Part shown: piece by piece, positions 22,652-30,541 of the stretch
Numbering within the stretch: position 1 is the first letter of the stretch
Layout of the letters: each line of letters starts with the position of its first letter
Assembly (NCBI RefSeq): GCF_006539925.1
Contig: NZ_BJNY01000001.1
Span: 1 to 64,000, forward strand
DNA: 64,000 bases
Source: Glutamicibacter uratoxydans
GTDB lineage: Bacteria; Actinomycetota; Actinomycetes; Actinomycetales; Micrococcaceae
Reading direction: 5' to 3'
The notes under the pieces: model-generated
Told to the model about the DNA's origin: nothing
Databases searched by the model: none
What the model saw: the letters and a program-made list of their open reading frames with translations, nothing else
Translations under genes and position numbers: made by a program

Positions 22652-24094
22652 TTGTTTGAAGGCAGTAACATCGTTGCGCCGAATATGACCAATACGGTTG
22701 AGAAGCGTATTGAGGAAATGACGTGGGCGATTCGCAATGATCGTGAAGCGTACAACAAGTTCAAGGATTACTTGGATGGCAATCACGCGTTGCCCCACGT
22801 TCCAGCGAGTGCTCGTGCTGAAGTTCGAGAGATTCGTGATCGTTCCACTCTGAATCTGATTCCGCTGCTTGTGGGTATTCCGTCGCAGATTAGTTTTGTC
22901 GACGGTCTTCGCCGTTCCAAGCAGTTGTTCCCCGAAGAGTGGACGTGCTGGAAACGCTCTCGTATGCAGTCGAAGCAGACAACGATCTTCCGTACCGCTC
23001 TGATTTACGGCGTCTCTTACGTGGCGTATGAAGAAGAGTCGAAGACGGATAAGAAGCGGTTCAATCTGCTGTCGACTCGTGACACTGTGGCGTTCTATGA
23101 AGACCCGGTGAATGATCGCTTTCCGGTGTATGCGTACACGATCAAGTCGCATCCTCGTGACGAGGACACTCCTGGTCGGGCCGTTTACTACGACGAAGAC
23201 GTGACCATTCATTATGACTTGGACACTGAAGGAAACCTCACCAATGCTGTTGAGGTCTTTCATGGTCTGGGCGTGTGTCCGGTGGTCAGGTTCGTGTGCC
23301 AGCCTGATGATGCGGGCAATACGCGTGGCGTGATTGAGTCGATGATTCCGGTGCAGGATCGCGTGAATCAGACAAGCTTTGATTTGCTCATGACGCAGAG
23401 CTTCAGCTCTTGGAAGTTGCGTTGGGCGTCGGGCATGATGGGCGATCCAGTCTTTGACGAGAATGGCGACCCGAAGATTGATGCTGATGGCAATCAGGTC
23501 TATAAGCCAATTCCAATTTCGCAATCGACCTGGATCACTGTTGATGATCCAGCCGCCAAGGTGGGCACGCTGGACGAGACGCCACTGAATGGCTTCATTG
23601 AAGCGTTCGAGCTGGCCGTCAAGCACTTCGCTGTGGTGGGTCAGCTGCCACCTCATTCGCTGTTGGGTAACATGTCGAACCTTTCGGCAGAGACGCTGCA
23701 GGCGGCAATGTCTCAGACGCTGCGCTTCGGCCATGTGCTGAAGACTTCGTGGGGTGACGCGATGTGCGACCTGTTCGCTCTGGTGGCGAAAGATCAGGGC
23801 GTTGTTGCTGACGTTGAGGACTATGAGGCTGAGGTTCGCTGGCGTGACATGTCGGACAATACGCTTGCTGCCGTCGTGGATGCGTTGGGTAAGGCTGTGC
23901 AGATGCTTGGCGTTCCGGGTCGTGGCTTGTGGGGCAAGATTCCTGGCATGACTACGGGTGACGTTGAGATGCTGGAAGAGCTTGCTGATGAGCAGGGCTT
24001 GAACGCGATGGTCGATGATCCGTCGTTAGAGGCGGCAACGAATCGTGAAGCGTCTGGGCCGTTGGAGCTGAGAGGCTTGGATGGCGCGCAATGA
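22652..24094 (+). CDS. portal protein (SPP1 gp6-like, 480 aa)
   Basis: TTG start after GAGGATTCTATT. The product has the usual SPP1-type portal order: N-terminal helical 'YNKFKDYLDGNHALPHVP', the 'STLNLIPLLVGIPSQISFVDG' region, central 'VQDRVNQTSFDLLMTQSFSS', and the C-terminal 'GQLPPHSLLGNMSNLSAETLQ' clip/wing signature. It forms the dodecameric DNA channel at one capsid vertex. Its end overlaps the MuF gene. Confidence 0.93.
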   Translation: MFEGSNIVAPNMTNTVEKRIEEMTWAIRNDREAYNKFKDYLDGNHALPHVPASARAEVREIRDRSTLNLIPLLVGIPSQISFVDGLRRSKQLFPEEWTCWKRSRMQSKQTTIFRTALIYGVSYVAYEEESKTDKKRFNLLSTRDTVAFYEDPVNDRFPVYAYTIKSHPRDEDTPGRAVYYDEDVTIHYDLDTEGNLTNAVEVFHGLGVCPVVRFVCQPDDAGNTRGVIESMIPVQDRVNQTSFDLLMTQSFSSWKLRWASGMMGDPVFDENGDPKIDADGNQVYKPIPISQSTWITVDDPAAKVGTLDETPLNGFIEAFELAVKHFAVVGQLPPHSLLGNMSNLSAETLQAAMSQTLRFGHVLKTSWGDAMCDLFALVAKDQGVVADVEDYEAEVRWRDMSDNTLAAVVDALGKAVQMLGVPGRGLWGKIPGMTTGDVEMLEELADEQGLNAMVDDPSLEAATNREASGPLELRGLDGAQ

Positions 24095-25223
24095 GCTTGA
24101 GGCTACTGAAGAAGCTGTAAGAGCTGCGCAGGCAAGGTTGGGGCTCATTGGTGCTTACCTTGCCTTGATGCAGTTTACGTCCAGTGTGGGCGTGCTGAAT
24201 CCTGCTGCTACTGGTGTGGCGTGGACGACGTTTGTTGTGAAGCTTGTTGCCGGGATGCGTATTCGCTCCCGCAAGCTTGCAAAGAGTTATTACCAGTTGG
24301 CTCGCGCTTTGGATACTGGCGCGACGTTGGGGGTTCCTGAGGGGCTTGAGCCTGGCGCTGAAGTTTCTTTGAACCGTCTTCGTCAACAGTTCCTTGATGA
24401 GCTGCTGGAAGTAAACAGTCTTGGTCGTGAGGTTGCAGACGACGCCGACGAGTTGGCGCGTTTCCTCCACGACGAGGCGTTGAAAGCTTCACCTGACGAT
24501 GACATTGAGTCCAAGCGTGGACTGCCGTTGTCGCAGGTGGAGCTTGATAAATACATTCAGGCTTTCCTTGATCATGAGGGCGTGGATGGGCGTGTACGTG
24601 TTGAGCCTTTTGAGTGGCCAACCGACACGGATTTTAAGGTAATTGAATCCAGTCTGGGGGATTACCTGCGCCGAAACTTGGCAGACCTTGAGGGGTCATT
24701 GAAGGCCAAAGTTTCTGAAGAGCGCGAAGACCCTGAGCGACGCGAAGAAGAGTTGCGACAAGTGCATGAAGATGCTGGCAATAAGTTGGCCGGCATGGTA
24801 CACAAGCAGGGTATCTCGGCTGGCACTGACGCTATTCGAAAAGTGTCTGGTGTTGATCAGCGTGTTCAAGCGTGGGCGAGGCAGACCGGCCCGAGGCCTT
24901 GTTCGTTCTGTGCGATGCTCGCGTCTCGCGGGTTCGTTTATAAGAACGCCAAGGTTGCAACGAAGGCCTATAAAGACCGTATCCGGTCTGATGGGACTGT
25001 TGGTTTCTCGGTGAGCGCCTACCACCCTAACTGTGCGTGCACTGCGATTCCTCGTTGGGAGTCTACGGGTAAGGCTGACCTGCCTGAGCTGAACGCGTTT
25101 CTGGAAGAAATGTGGCCGAAGGTTACTGAGGGTTATCACGGTGTTGACGCGTTGAACGCGTGGCGTCGGTGGTTGAACGCGCGGTACAAGATGCCGGATG
25201 GCCAGCAAAGTTTTGACGTGTGA
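24081..25223 (+). CDS. MuF-like minor head protein (380 aa)
   Basis: The C-terminal region has 'TGPRPCSFCAMLASRGFVY' and 'AYHPNCACTAIPRW', the Cys/His signature of the Mu F / phage head morphogenesis family (often labelled capsid maturation protease in actinobacteriophages). The long N-terminal part is helical. It overlaps the portal gene by 14 bases and precedes scaffold and capsid, the standard order. Confidence 0.85.
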   Translation: MARNELEATEEAVRAAQARLGLIGAYLALMQFTSSVGVLNPAATGVAWTTFVVKLVAGMRIRSRKLAKSYYQLARALDTGATLGVPEGLEPGAEVSLNRLRQQFLDELLEVNSLGREVADDADELARFLHDEALKASPDDDIESKRGLPLSQVELDKYIQAFLDHEGVDGRVRVEPFEWPTDTDFKVIESSLGDYLRRNLADLEGSLKAKVSEEREDPERREEELRQVHEDAGNKLAGMVHKQGISAGTDAIRKVSGVDQRVQAWARQTGPRPCSFCAMLASRGFVYKNAKVATKAYKDRIRSDGTVGFSVSAYHPNCACTAIPRWESTGKADLPELNAFLEEMWPKVTEGYHGVDALNAWRRWLNARYKMPDGQQSFDV

Positions 25224-25243
25224 CGTCCCAGGAGGACAAAACA

Positions 25244-25768
25244 ATGGCTGAAGAAGCAAACAAGGTAGAGGGCCAGGAGCCTGCACCGACTAATGATCCA
25301 ACCCCGACCGAACCTGAGAAGGCGAAGGGTGATGACCTTTTCGAAGGCATCCCTGCTGATCATCCTGTTCGTAAGGTTGTGTCTGATCTGCGTGGCGAGA
25401 ACGCGTCAAAGCGTCAGGCGATCCATGAGCGTGACGCTTCGCTGGCTGAGATGACTTCGAGGCTTGAAGCGGCTAAGACTCCTGAAGAGTTCAACAAGCT
25501 CGTCGAGGATCACGCGAAGGCTATCGCTGAGAAGGACCTGGAGATTACTCGTAAGGATGTTGCGCGAGAGTTTGGCCTCCCTGCGAAGGTAGAGTCCGCT
25601 CTTTCTGGCAAAGACCTTGAGTCTCTACGAACCGAGGCGCAGGAATGGCAGGAGCTTTTTGGAAAGCGTAAGCCTGCCCCTCTAGCTCCGTCTGGTGGCC
25701 GCACCCCGGCTGAGCCCGTTGGTGATGCGCAGGCGATGGCTGATGACATTCGGGCTCGACGCCGCTAA
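25244..25768 (+). CDS. scaffolding protein (174 aa)
   Basis: Starts MAEEANKVEGQEPAP after an excellent GGAGGACAAAACA site. Pro/Glu-rich N-terminus, central coiled coil (LRGENASKRQAIHERDASL) and a C-terminal ADDIRARRR tail that is basic, as scaffolds need to bind coat protein. Located directly before the major capsid gene. Product would be released during assembly. Confidence 0.87.
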   Translation: MAEEANKVEGQEPAPTNDPTPTEPEKAKGDDLFEGIPADHPVRKVVSDLRGENASKRQAIHERDASLAEMTSRLEAAKTPEEFNKLVEDHAKAIAEKDLEITRKDVAREFGLPAKVESALSGKDLESLRTEAQEWQELFGKRKPAPLAPSGGRTPAEPVGDAQAMADDIRARRR

Positions 25769-25784
25769 CAAACACTTTTTCTTT

Positions 25785-25813
25785 AGACACCTTTCGGGGT
25801 GTCTTTTGTTTTT
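25785..25813 (+). terminator. hairpin between scaffold and capsid genes
   Basis: GACACC and GGTGTC form a stem followed by TTTTGTTTTT. It looks like a leaky intrinsic terminator or a processing site that separates scaffold from high-level capsid expression. Confidence 0.7.
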
Positions 25814-25833
25814 AACGAACGAAGGAGAGCCTT

Positions 25834-27000
25834 TTGGCTTACGTTCCACATGAGCCCCTAAAGGATCAGCTCATTGTTGACACTGGTCTGAACATTCTTG
25901 GTGAGAAGGTTGAAGTCCTCAACACCATGACCAAGTTCTCGCCTGAGCAGTATCTCGGCGCTCAGGGCGACACCATCAGTGTTCGCGTGAAGGGCACTCT
26001 GCCTGTACGCCATTACGGCATTCGTAATGATCGCAGTCAGCCGATTCAGACTGATGTGTACAAGGAAACTAAGGTCGACATGACCGTCCAGATTGAGGAT
26101 GCCTACAGCTCGGTCGCACTGACTGAAGAGCAGAAGGCGTTCGATCTGAAGGGCGGCTTTGGTGATCTGACCGACGCTCAGACTGACACCATTGCTGAGG
26201 ATACTCAGCGTCAGGCGCTTGAGCATCTGCTAGGTGCGACCTTTGAAGCGCAGGTCAACATTGACCCGTCGGATGCAAATATCAAGGCGGCAATGGATGT
26301 TGGTCGTGACTACATCTACAACCGTCTTGATACTGCGCGCATGGTACTGAATAAGCTTCGCGCCCCGGCTGACGAGCGTTATGTTCGCGCCGGTTCCGAG
26401 GTTGCTTCGATTCTGCGTCAGAATCAGCGGCTGACTCGCACCTATGGTGACGCTGGTGCTCAGGCGCTGTCGATGTACGACGTTGGCAATATTGCTGGTT
26501 TCCAGATCACTGAAGACCCATACATGCCTGCCGATGAAGCCATCGTCTACGTGAAGTCGGCGTACCAGTTCTGGAACTATGCGCCGGGCGTGCCTCAGGG
26601 TGCTGCTCATGGTGCTATCGGTAACAAGAACGGTATCGCTATGACCTGGATCGTGGACTACGATTCCAGCTACCAGGTTGACCGTTCGACTTGGAAGACT
26701 TGGCGTGCATGGGGTTACGCCCAGGACATGCTCAAGCAGATCAACACTGATAAGACTCAGACTCTTATTGGTACTGAGCAGTACTTCTTGCGTGGCTTGA
26801 AGATCAAGATTGGTGCTGAGGCTGACGGCTTCTTGCCGGGTGATGGCAAGGCTGGCGTGGGCGGTGCGCGCAAGGGCGCTTCTGCTACTTCCGAGCTTGG
26901 TCTCGTGTTCACCGGCAAGCCGTTCGCTGGTACTCTGCCTGCCGGCAATTCGCACGACTACTCTCGCGTGGCTGACGCTACCCCTCCTGTCACTCCGTAG
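25834..27000 (+). CDS. major capsid protein (P22 coat-like, 388 aa)
   Basis: TTG start behind GAAGGAGAGCCTT. The fold signature 'YLGAQGDTISVRVKGTLPVR', then 'VQIEDAYSSVALTEEQ' and 'NIAGFQITEDPYM', matches the P22 gp5-type capsid proteins common in actinobacterial siphophages. A Gly/Ala-rich, Pro-ending C-terminus (ATPPVTP) follows. Position after scaffold agrees. Forms the HK97-fold shell. Confidence 0.93.
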   Translation: MAYVPHEPLKDQLIVDTGLNILGEKVEVLNTMTKFSPEQYLGAQGDTISVRVKGTLPVRHYGIRNDRSQPIQTDVYKETKVDMTVQIEDAYSSVALTEEQKAFDLKGGFGDLTDAQTDTIAEDTQRQALEHLLGATFEAQVNIDPSDANIKAAMDVGRDYIYNRLDTARMVLNKLRAPADERYVRAGSEVASILRQNQRLTRTYGDAGAQALSMYDVGNIAGFQITEDPYMPADEAIVYVKSAYQFWNYAPGVPQGAAHGAIGNKNGIAMTWIVDYDSSYQVDRSTWKTWRAWGYAQDMLKQINTDKTQTLIGTEQYFLRGLKIKIGAEADGFLPGDGKAGVGGARKGASATSELGLVFTGKPFAGTLPAGNSHDYSRVADATPPVTP

Positions 27001-27014
27001 TTTGGTGGCGCGTC

Positions 27015-27482
27015 ATGATTAACGAACTGTTAGTTGAGGTGGCGCGCCTAGCCGCTCGTGTGCAAGAACCTATTGAGACGCCGGAGGATATTAGCGCTGC
27101 TGAAGAGCTGATTCTTTCGGCGTCCGATGAGGCCCGTTTTCATGGGTCGGATTCTTGGACTGCGGATACCGTGCCACCTATCGTGAAGAACGTCATCCTT
27201 GGTGCTTGCCAGAGGGCGTTCCAGAATCCTGGTTTCTTGGAGTCGGAGCGTGCTGACGCTGTGAACCTCAAGCGTAGCGACGAGGGGATGCTCACCGTTG
27301 ACTTCACTCCTGAAGAGGTGAAGCGTATTGAGGCTGCTGCGGGTAAGCGTCGTGGCTTTGGGGCGATGCCTGTCGCTCGCGCTGACCGTTTCGTGCCTCG
27401 TTCTGCTGGGCATTGCGACAAAACTGTTTACGTTCCCATTATCGCTTATGCGCCGGGTGCTAAACCGTTTCCTTGGGAGTGA
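27015..27482 (+). CDS. head-tail connector, adaptor type (155 aa)
   Basis: Helical N-terminal part with 'AAEELILSASDEARF' and 'VKNVILGACQRAFQNPG', the pattern of gp6/gp15-like adaptor proteins that bind the portal. C-terminal tail is Tyr/Pro-rich. ATG start 14 bases after the capsid stop. Assigned by fold pattern and gene order. Confidence 0.75.
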   Translation: MINELLVEVARLAARVQEPIETPEDISAAEELILSASDEARFHGSDSWTADTVPPIVKNVILGACQRAFQNPGFLESERADAVNLKRSDEGMLTVDFTPEEVKRIEAAAGKRRGFGAMPVARADRFVPRSAGHCDKTVYVPIIAYAPGAKPFPWE

Positions 27483-27484
27483 CT

Positions 27485-27847
27485 TTGGTTCGCTCAAAAC
27501 TTTTGGATCGCGGCGCACAGTGGATGGACATTTACCCTGAAGTGGTTGTGATCAACAAGCGTGGCGCGAAGGTGCGCCAGCCTGCTGATAAGCCCGTAAG
27601 GGTGCGCGTGACGACCGCCGTTGACCGCTCGCAGACCGCTGACGTTCAGGGTCAGTTGGACATGGACATTATGCGGGTGATCGCCCGTAACGCTCCTGTA
27701 GGGCCGTGGGCGCGCGTTGTGATGAACGGCATCGAGTACGACGTTACAGCGCCTCCACGGCATTCTCCGGGCGTCTCCAAGGCGTCTAGGCATACCGAGT
27801 TCACTATCCGTGATCGCTCATCGTTGGGGGCGAAGAAGACTGGCTAG
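27485..27847 (+). CDS. head-tail stopper-like protein (120 aa)
   Basis: TTG start, placed by GGGAG five bases upstream (TTG 27473 and GTG 27479 are alternatives). Beta-rich (VRVRVTTAVDRSQTADVQG, VVMNGIEYDVTAPP), as expected for gp16-like stoppers that close the portal channel until tail joining. Assignment rests on size and order. Confidence 0.65.
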   Translation: MVRSKLLDRGAQWMDIYPEVVVINKRGAKVRQPADKPVRVRVTTAVDRSQTADVQGQLDMDIMRVIARNAPVGPWARVVMNGIEYDVTAPPRHSPGVSKASRHTEFTIRDRSSLGAKKTG

Positions 27848-28226
27848 GTGGATTCAATGGTACGGGCATGGACGCGAGGGTCAGCCGGATATCAAGTCTG
27901 GGTCTGGCTCGGTTGAAGACATTGTGTCGCACCATGCTGACGTTCATGCCGCCTTAAGTCGGCATCAGGCGATCATCGCTGCTAGGGCTCGGGCTGAGCT
28001 TTCCATGTACCGCAAGACTGGCTCCATGTCGATTGGGACTAAGGGGCCGCCTGCCACGAAGCTTGACCGCTACGTCTATCTGACGGACGCGAACGAGGGT
28101 AACTGGTGGAACTCTGCGGTTGGTTTCGAGTTTGGGCACATGGCAAAGATTCCTAAGACCGACAAAGAAGTGTGGGTTCCTGGCAAATGGATCATTCATA
28201 AGGCTGCTGGGTTGCCACATGGCTAA
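27810..28226 (+). CDS. tail-completion/connector protein of unknown exact type (138 aa or shorter)
   Basis: The frame overlaps the upstream gene by 38 bases from a GTG with poor ribosome binding site; a CTG at 27840 (giving LARWIQWYG) is an alternative start. It contains 'VEDIVSHHADVHAALSRHQ' followed by 'IIAARARAEL', a segment common in small head-tail joining proteins, and a FGHM(A)KI(P) stretch. Function is inferred from place only. Confidence 0.65.
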   Translation: MIAHRWGRRRLARWIQWYGHGREGQPDIKSGSGSVEDIVSHHADVHAALSRHQAIIAARARAELSMYRKTGSMSIGTKGPPATKLDRYVYLTDANEGNWWNSAVGFEFGHMAKIPKTDKEVWVPGKWIIHKAAGLPHG

Positions 28227-28238
28227 TGAAGGGTTTCC

Positions 28239-28742
28239 TTGGCTGATCCTATAACGATCTCAAACTTTGGTGACCCGGTTGATTTGCTCCTGCACATTCT
28301 TGAGCCGTTGAAGGCTAAGGGCGTGCACGTGTATCCGGGGTTCGAGGATGACATGGAGCTGCCTGCGGTTGTTCCGCTTATCTCGCGTCGTAGCGGTGAG
28401 GCGGCGTTTCTTGGTCACGACATTGGTGAGATGCGTGTTGCTTTGTTGGAGCTGAACACGATCACTGAGGGGCCGGATGCTGACTCTGATTGTCACGACC
28501 TTCAGGAGGCTTGTCGAAAGCTGATTGTTGAGGCGTGGCTGAACCAGACTGAGGTTCCCGGCGTTGGTGTCATCAATCGCATCACGAACACAATCATCGG
28601 TTCTGCTGTCTCTGACTGGCAGACGTCCACTGGTGTTGTCCAGTACGCGAACCTGCCTGCTGGCGCTCAACGTTTTGAAGCGGTTTATCGTCTGCTGATT
28701 CGCCCACCGCGTTCTTCTAAACCGGTCAACCGGTTCATCTAA
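28239..28742 (+). CDS. tail terminator protein (167 aa)
   Basis: TTG start after GAAGGGTTTCC. 'GDPVDLLLHILEPL' at the N-terminus and 'AVYRLLIRPP' at the C-terminus match phage tail terminator/neck proteins located before the tail tube gene. It would cap the tail and bind the connector. Confidence 0.7.
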   Translation: MADPITISNFGDPVDLLLHILEPLKAKGVHVYPGFEDDMELPAVVPLISRRSGEAAFLGHDIGEMRVALLELNTITEGPDADSDCHDLQEACRKLIVEAWLNQTEVPGVGVINRITNTIIGSAVSDWQTSTGVVQYANLPAGAQRFEAVYRLLIRPPRSSKPVNRFI

Positions 28743-28797
28743 TTCTTTTCTGGCTCACACGCCATGTGTGGGCCTTTCCTATTTAAGGGAGTTTCCT

Positions 28798-29355
28798 TTG
28801 GCTCGTAATGACGAAGCAACTCTGAAGCTTGGTACTGGCCGGTTCTATACTGCGCCGGTCGGCACTGCGCTTCCAGCTAACCTCCTGGCTCCTGAGCCTG
28901 CATGGACTGAGATGGGCCACTCGTCCATTGACGACATTCTTTCTGCCGCTTCTGAGGGTGGCGAGCGCCAGGTCCTTTCGACCCTTCAGGTGAAGAACCA
29001 TCGTGTCTTCACTACCGCCCGCACCGATTCGTTTGGTATCAAGCTTCACCAGTTCGATACTGACACTCTGAAGCTTTACTACGGCTCCAATGCGATTGTG
29101 ACCGCTAAGGGTGTTGTTCAGGTTCCGAACGACCCGAAGCCTACTGAGGTCGCGTGGCTGTTCATCTTTGAGGATGGCGATGCTGTGGGTGGCGTGTACG
29201 CGGAGAAGGCGTCGATCTTCCGCTCGGATGACATTGCCATTTCTGATACTGAATCGCTGGCTGTTCTGCCTCTGAGCGTGACCCCGCTTCAGCTTGATAA
29301 CAACAAGCATTCGCTGTCGTGGATTCCACCGAAGGTTCCTACTACTACTCCGTAA
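28798..29355 (+). CDS. major tail tube protein (185 aa)
   Basis: TTG start behind AAGGGAGTTTCCT, giving MARNDEATLKLGTG. Contains 'GRFYTAPVGTALP', 'WTEMGHSS' and 'YGSNAI', typical of actinobacteriophage tail tube subunits; ends with PKVPTTTP. Its size and location before the chaperones agree. An in-frame start 30 bases upstream was rejected. Confidence 0.85.
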   Translation: MARNDEATLKLGTGRFYTAPVGTALPANLLAPEPAWTEMGHSSIDDILSAASEGGERQVLSTLQVKNHRVFTTARTDSFGIKLHQFDTDTLKLYYGSNAIVTAKGVVQVPNDPKPTEVAWLFIFEDGDAVGGVYAEKASIFRSDDIAISDTESLAVLPLSVTPLQLDNNKHSLSWIPPKVPTTTP

Positions 29356-29365
29356 GGCTGGCTGA

Positions 29366-29584
29366 ATGTCGAACGTACCTACTTTCGTATCTGGTGAACC
29401 TGGTTTCACCGTGAAGCTCAATGATCTTGGTGACGTGGTTCGCCAGCTTGTTGAGGACAAGAAGGCCTTGGAAATGCTAGTCGAAGTTCTTCGAACTGAG
29501 CTTGCTCAACTCAAGTCTGAAGCGCCTGCCGAGAAGGCTAAGGCTCCTGCGCGTTCTGCGCGAAAGACTGCCGCCACTTCCTAG
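29366..29584 (+). CDS. small tail-region protein with Lys/Ala-rich tail (72 aa)
   Basis: Starts MSNVPTFVSGEPGFTVKL; a short beta strand region, a coiled coil (LEMLVEVLRTELAQL) and a KAPARSARKTAATS tail. Sits between tail tube and chaperones; role unknown. Confidence 0.65.
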   Translation: MSNVPTFVSGEPGFTVKLNDLGDVVRQLVEDKKALEMLVEVLRTELAQLKSEAPAEKAKAPARSARKTAATS

Positions 29585-29593
29585 TGTGCGTGC

Positions 29594-29640
29594 GCCCCGC
29601 CATCAATCTTTACCGGGCATTGGTGGCGGGGCTTTTCTTT
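29594..29640 (+). terminator. intrinsic terminator after the tail tube cluster
   Basis: GCCCCGCCA pairs with TGGCGGGGC across a partly paired loop and is followed by TTTTCTTT. It separates tail tube transcripts from the chaperone and tape measure genes. Confidence 0.75.
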
Positions 29641-29680
29641 ACCCATTGCCCGGTTCCAAAGGTTTTAGGAGTGCCCGGTA

Positions 29681-30088
29681 ATGGCTAAGTTCACTGTTGC
29701 TCAGATCGCTGAGTCCGCTAACAAGAAGTTTGAAACCGTCGAAGTCGACGTGCCTGTTGACGGCGAGGTCGAAACCATTGTTCTTCAGAACGCGCTGATC
29801 GTTCCGCGTGCGAAGCGTAAGGCTTTCGGTGAGGCGTTGGAGCTTGAGAAGCGTGTCGAAGAAATCGCCAAGATGGACGACGACGAGCGTCCTGACTCTG
29901 ATCTGATTTCGGTGCTTGTGGCCGCGATCAAGGAGGCGTTGTCTTCGGTGACTGTTGGTGGTGCTGAGCGATTCAAGCTGCTTGATGATGCGTTCACCAG
30001 TTTTGATCCTGAGGATTCTGAGGCTGTTGGCTTGTGGCGTGATCTGTTCGCTACTTACCAGGAGCAGATTGACGTGGAAAAAGCTTAG
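29681..30088 (+). CDS. tail assembly chaperone, short form (135 aa)
   Basis: The short chaperone precedes the tape measure as in lambda gpG. It is acidic and helical (EALELEKRVEEIAKMDDDE). Near its end the sequence GTG GAA AAA GCT TAG carries a slippery G-GAA-AAA (30076-30082), where a -1 shift joins it to the downstream frame. ATG start. Confidence 0.88.
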   Translation: MAKFTVAQIAESANKKFETVEVDVPVDGEVETIVLQNALIVPRAKRKAFGEALELEKRVEEIAKMDDDERPDSDLISVLVAAIKEALSSVTVGGAERFKLLDDAFTSFDPEDSEAVGLWRDLFATYQEQIDVEKA

Positions 30089-30537
30089 CCCTCGCGGAGC
30101 TTCTGGATGAGTACGGCTCAGAGATTATTGCTGACCTCTTAGAGCTGTACTCGTTCGATTTGTTGGCTTGGATTCGCGGTGATGCGTTCGGCTCTGTCGG
30201 GTATGTGTTGTCGCTGATTAGCAAGCTCCCCGAGGGTTCACGTTTCACTGTGCGCGTCCATTTCGACCGTCGCGAAAAAGGCGTCAAGGGCGACCCTGAC
30301 CCTGAGACTGAGGCGTTCATGGATGCCCAGTACTGGGATGGCGACCGCCTGCTGTTCGCACAGTTTATCAATGCCATACGCGAGCTCACGATGGTCACTG
30401 GTGCCGGCAAGTGGAAGAAGGGCAAAGAGCCCAAGTATTCGATTGTTGGCCCCCGTGAATGGCGTGAAGACTCCGAAAAGCCTGAGTCCAAAGCAAGCGT
30501 TTCTGAACGTTTGCACGCATTCTTTTTTGGTGGGTGA
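29681..30537 (+). CDS. tail assembly chaperone, frameshifted long form (about 285 aa)
   Basis: A -1 slip at 30076-30082 continues as KSLALAELLDEYGSEII and then DLLAWIRGDAFGSVGYVL to the stop at 30535. The second frame has no good start of its own before 30160. This arrangement, a gpG/gpGT-like pair just before the tape measure, is conserved in tailed phages. The shift site follows the X-XXY-YYZ idea imperfectly (G-GAA-AAA), so efficiency is uncertain. Confidence 0.78.
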
Positions 30538-30541
30538 GTAA

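Noticed and set aside
22565-23734. 389-codon minus-strand frame opposite the portal gene
   Set aside because: Arg/His-rich shadow of the portal coding strand; no matching family.
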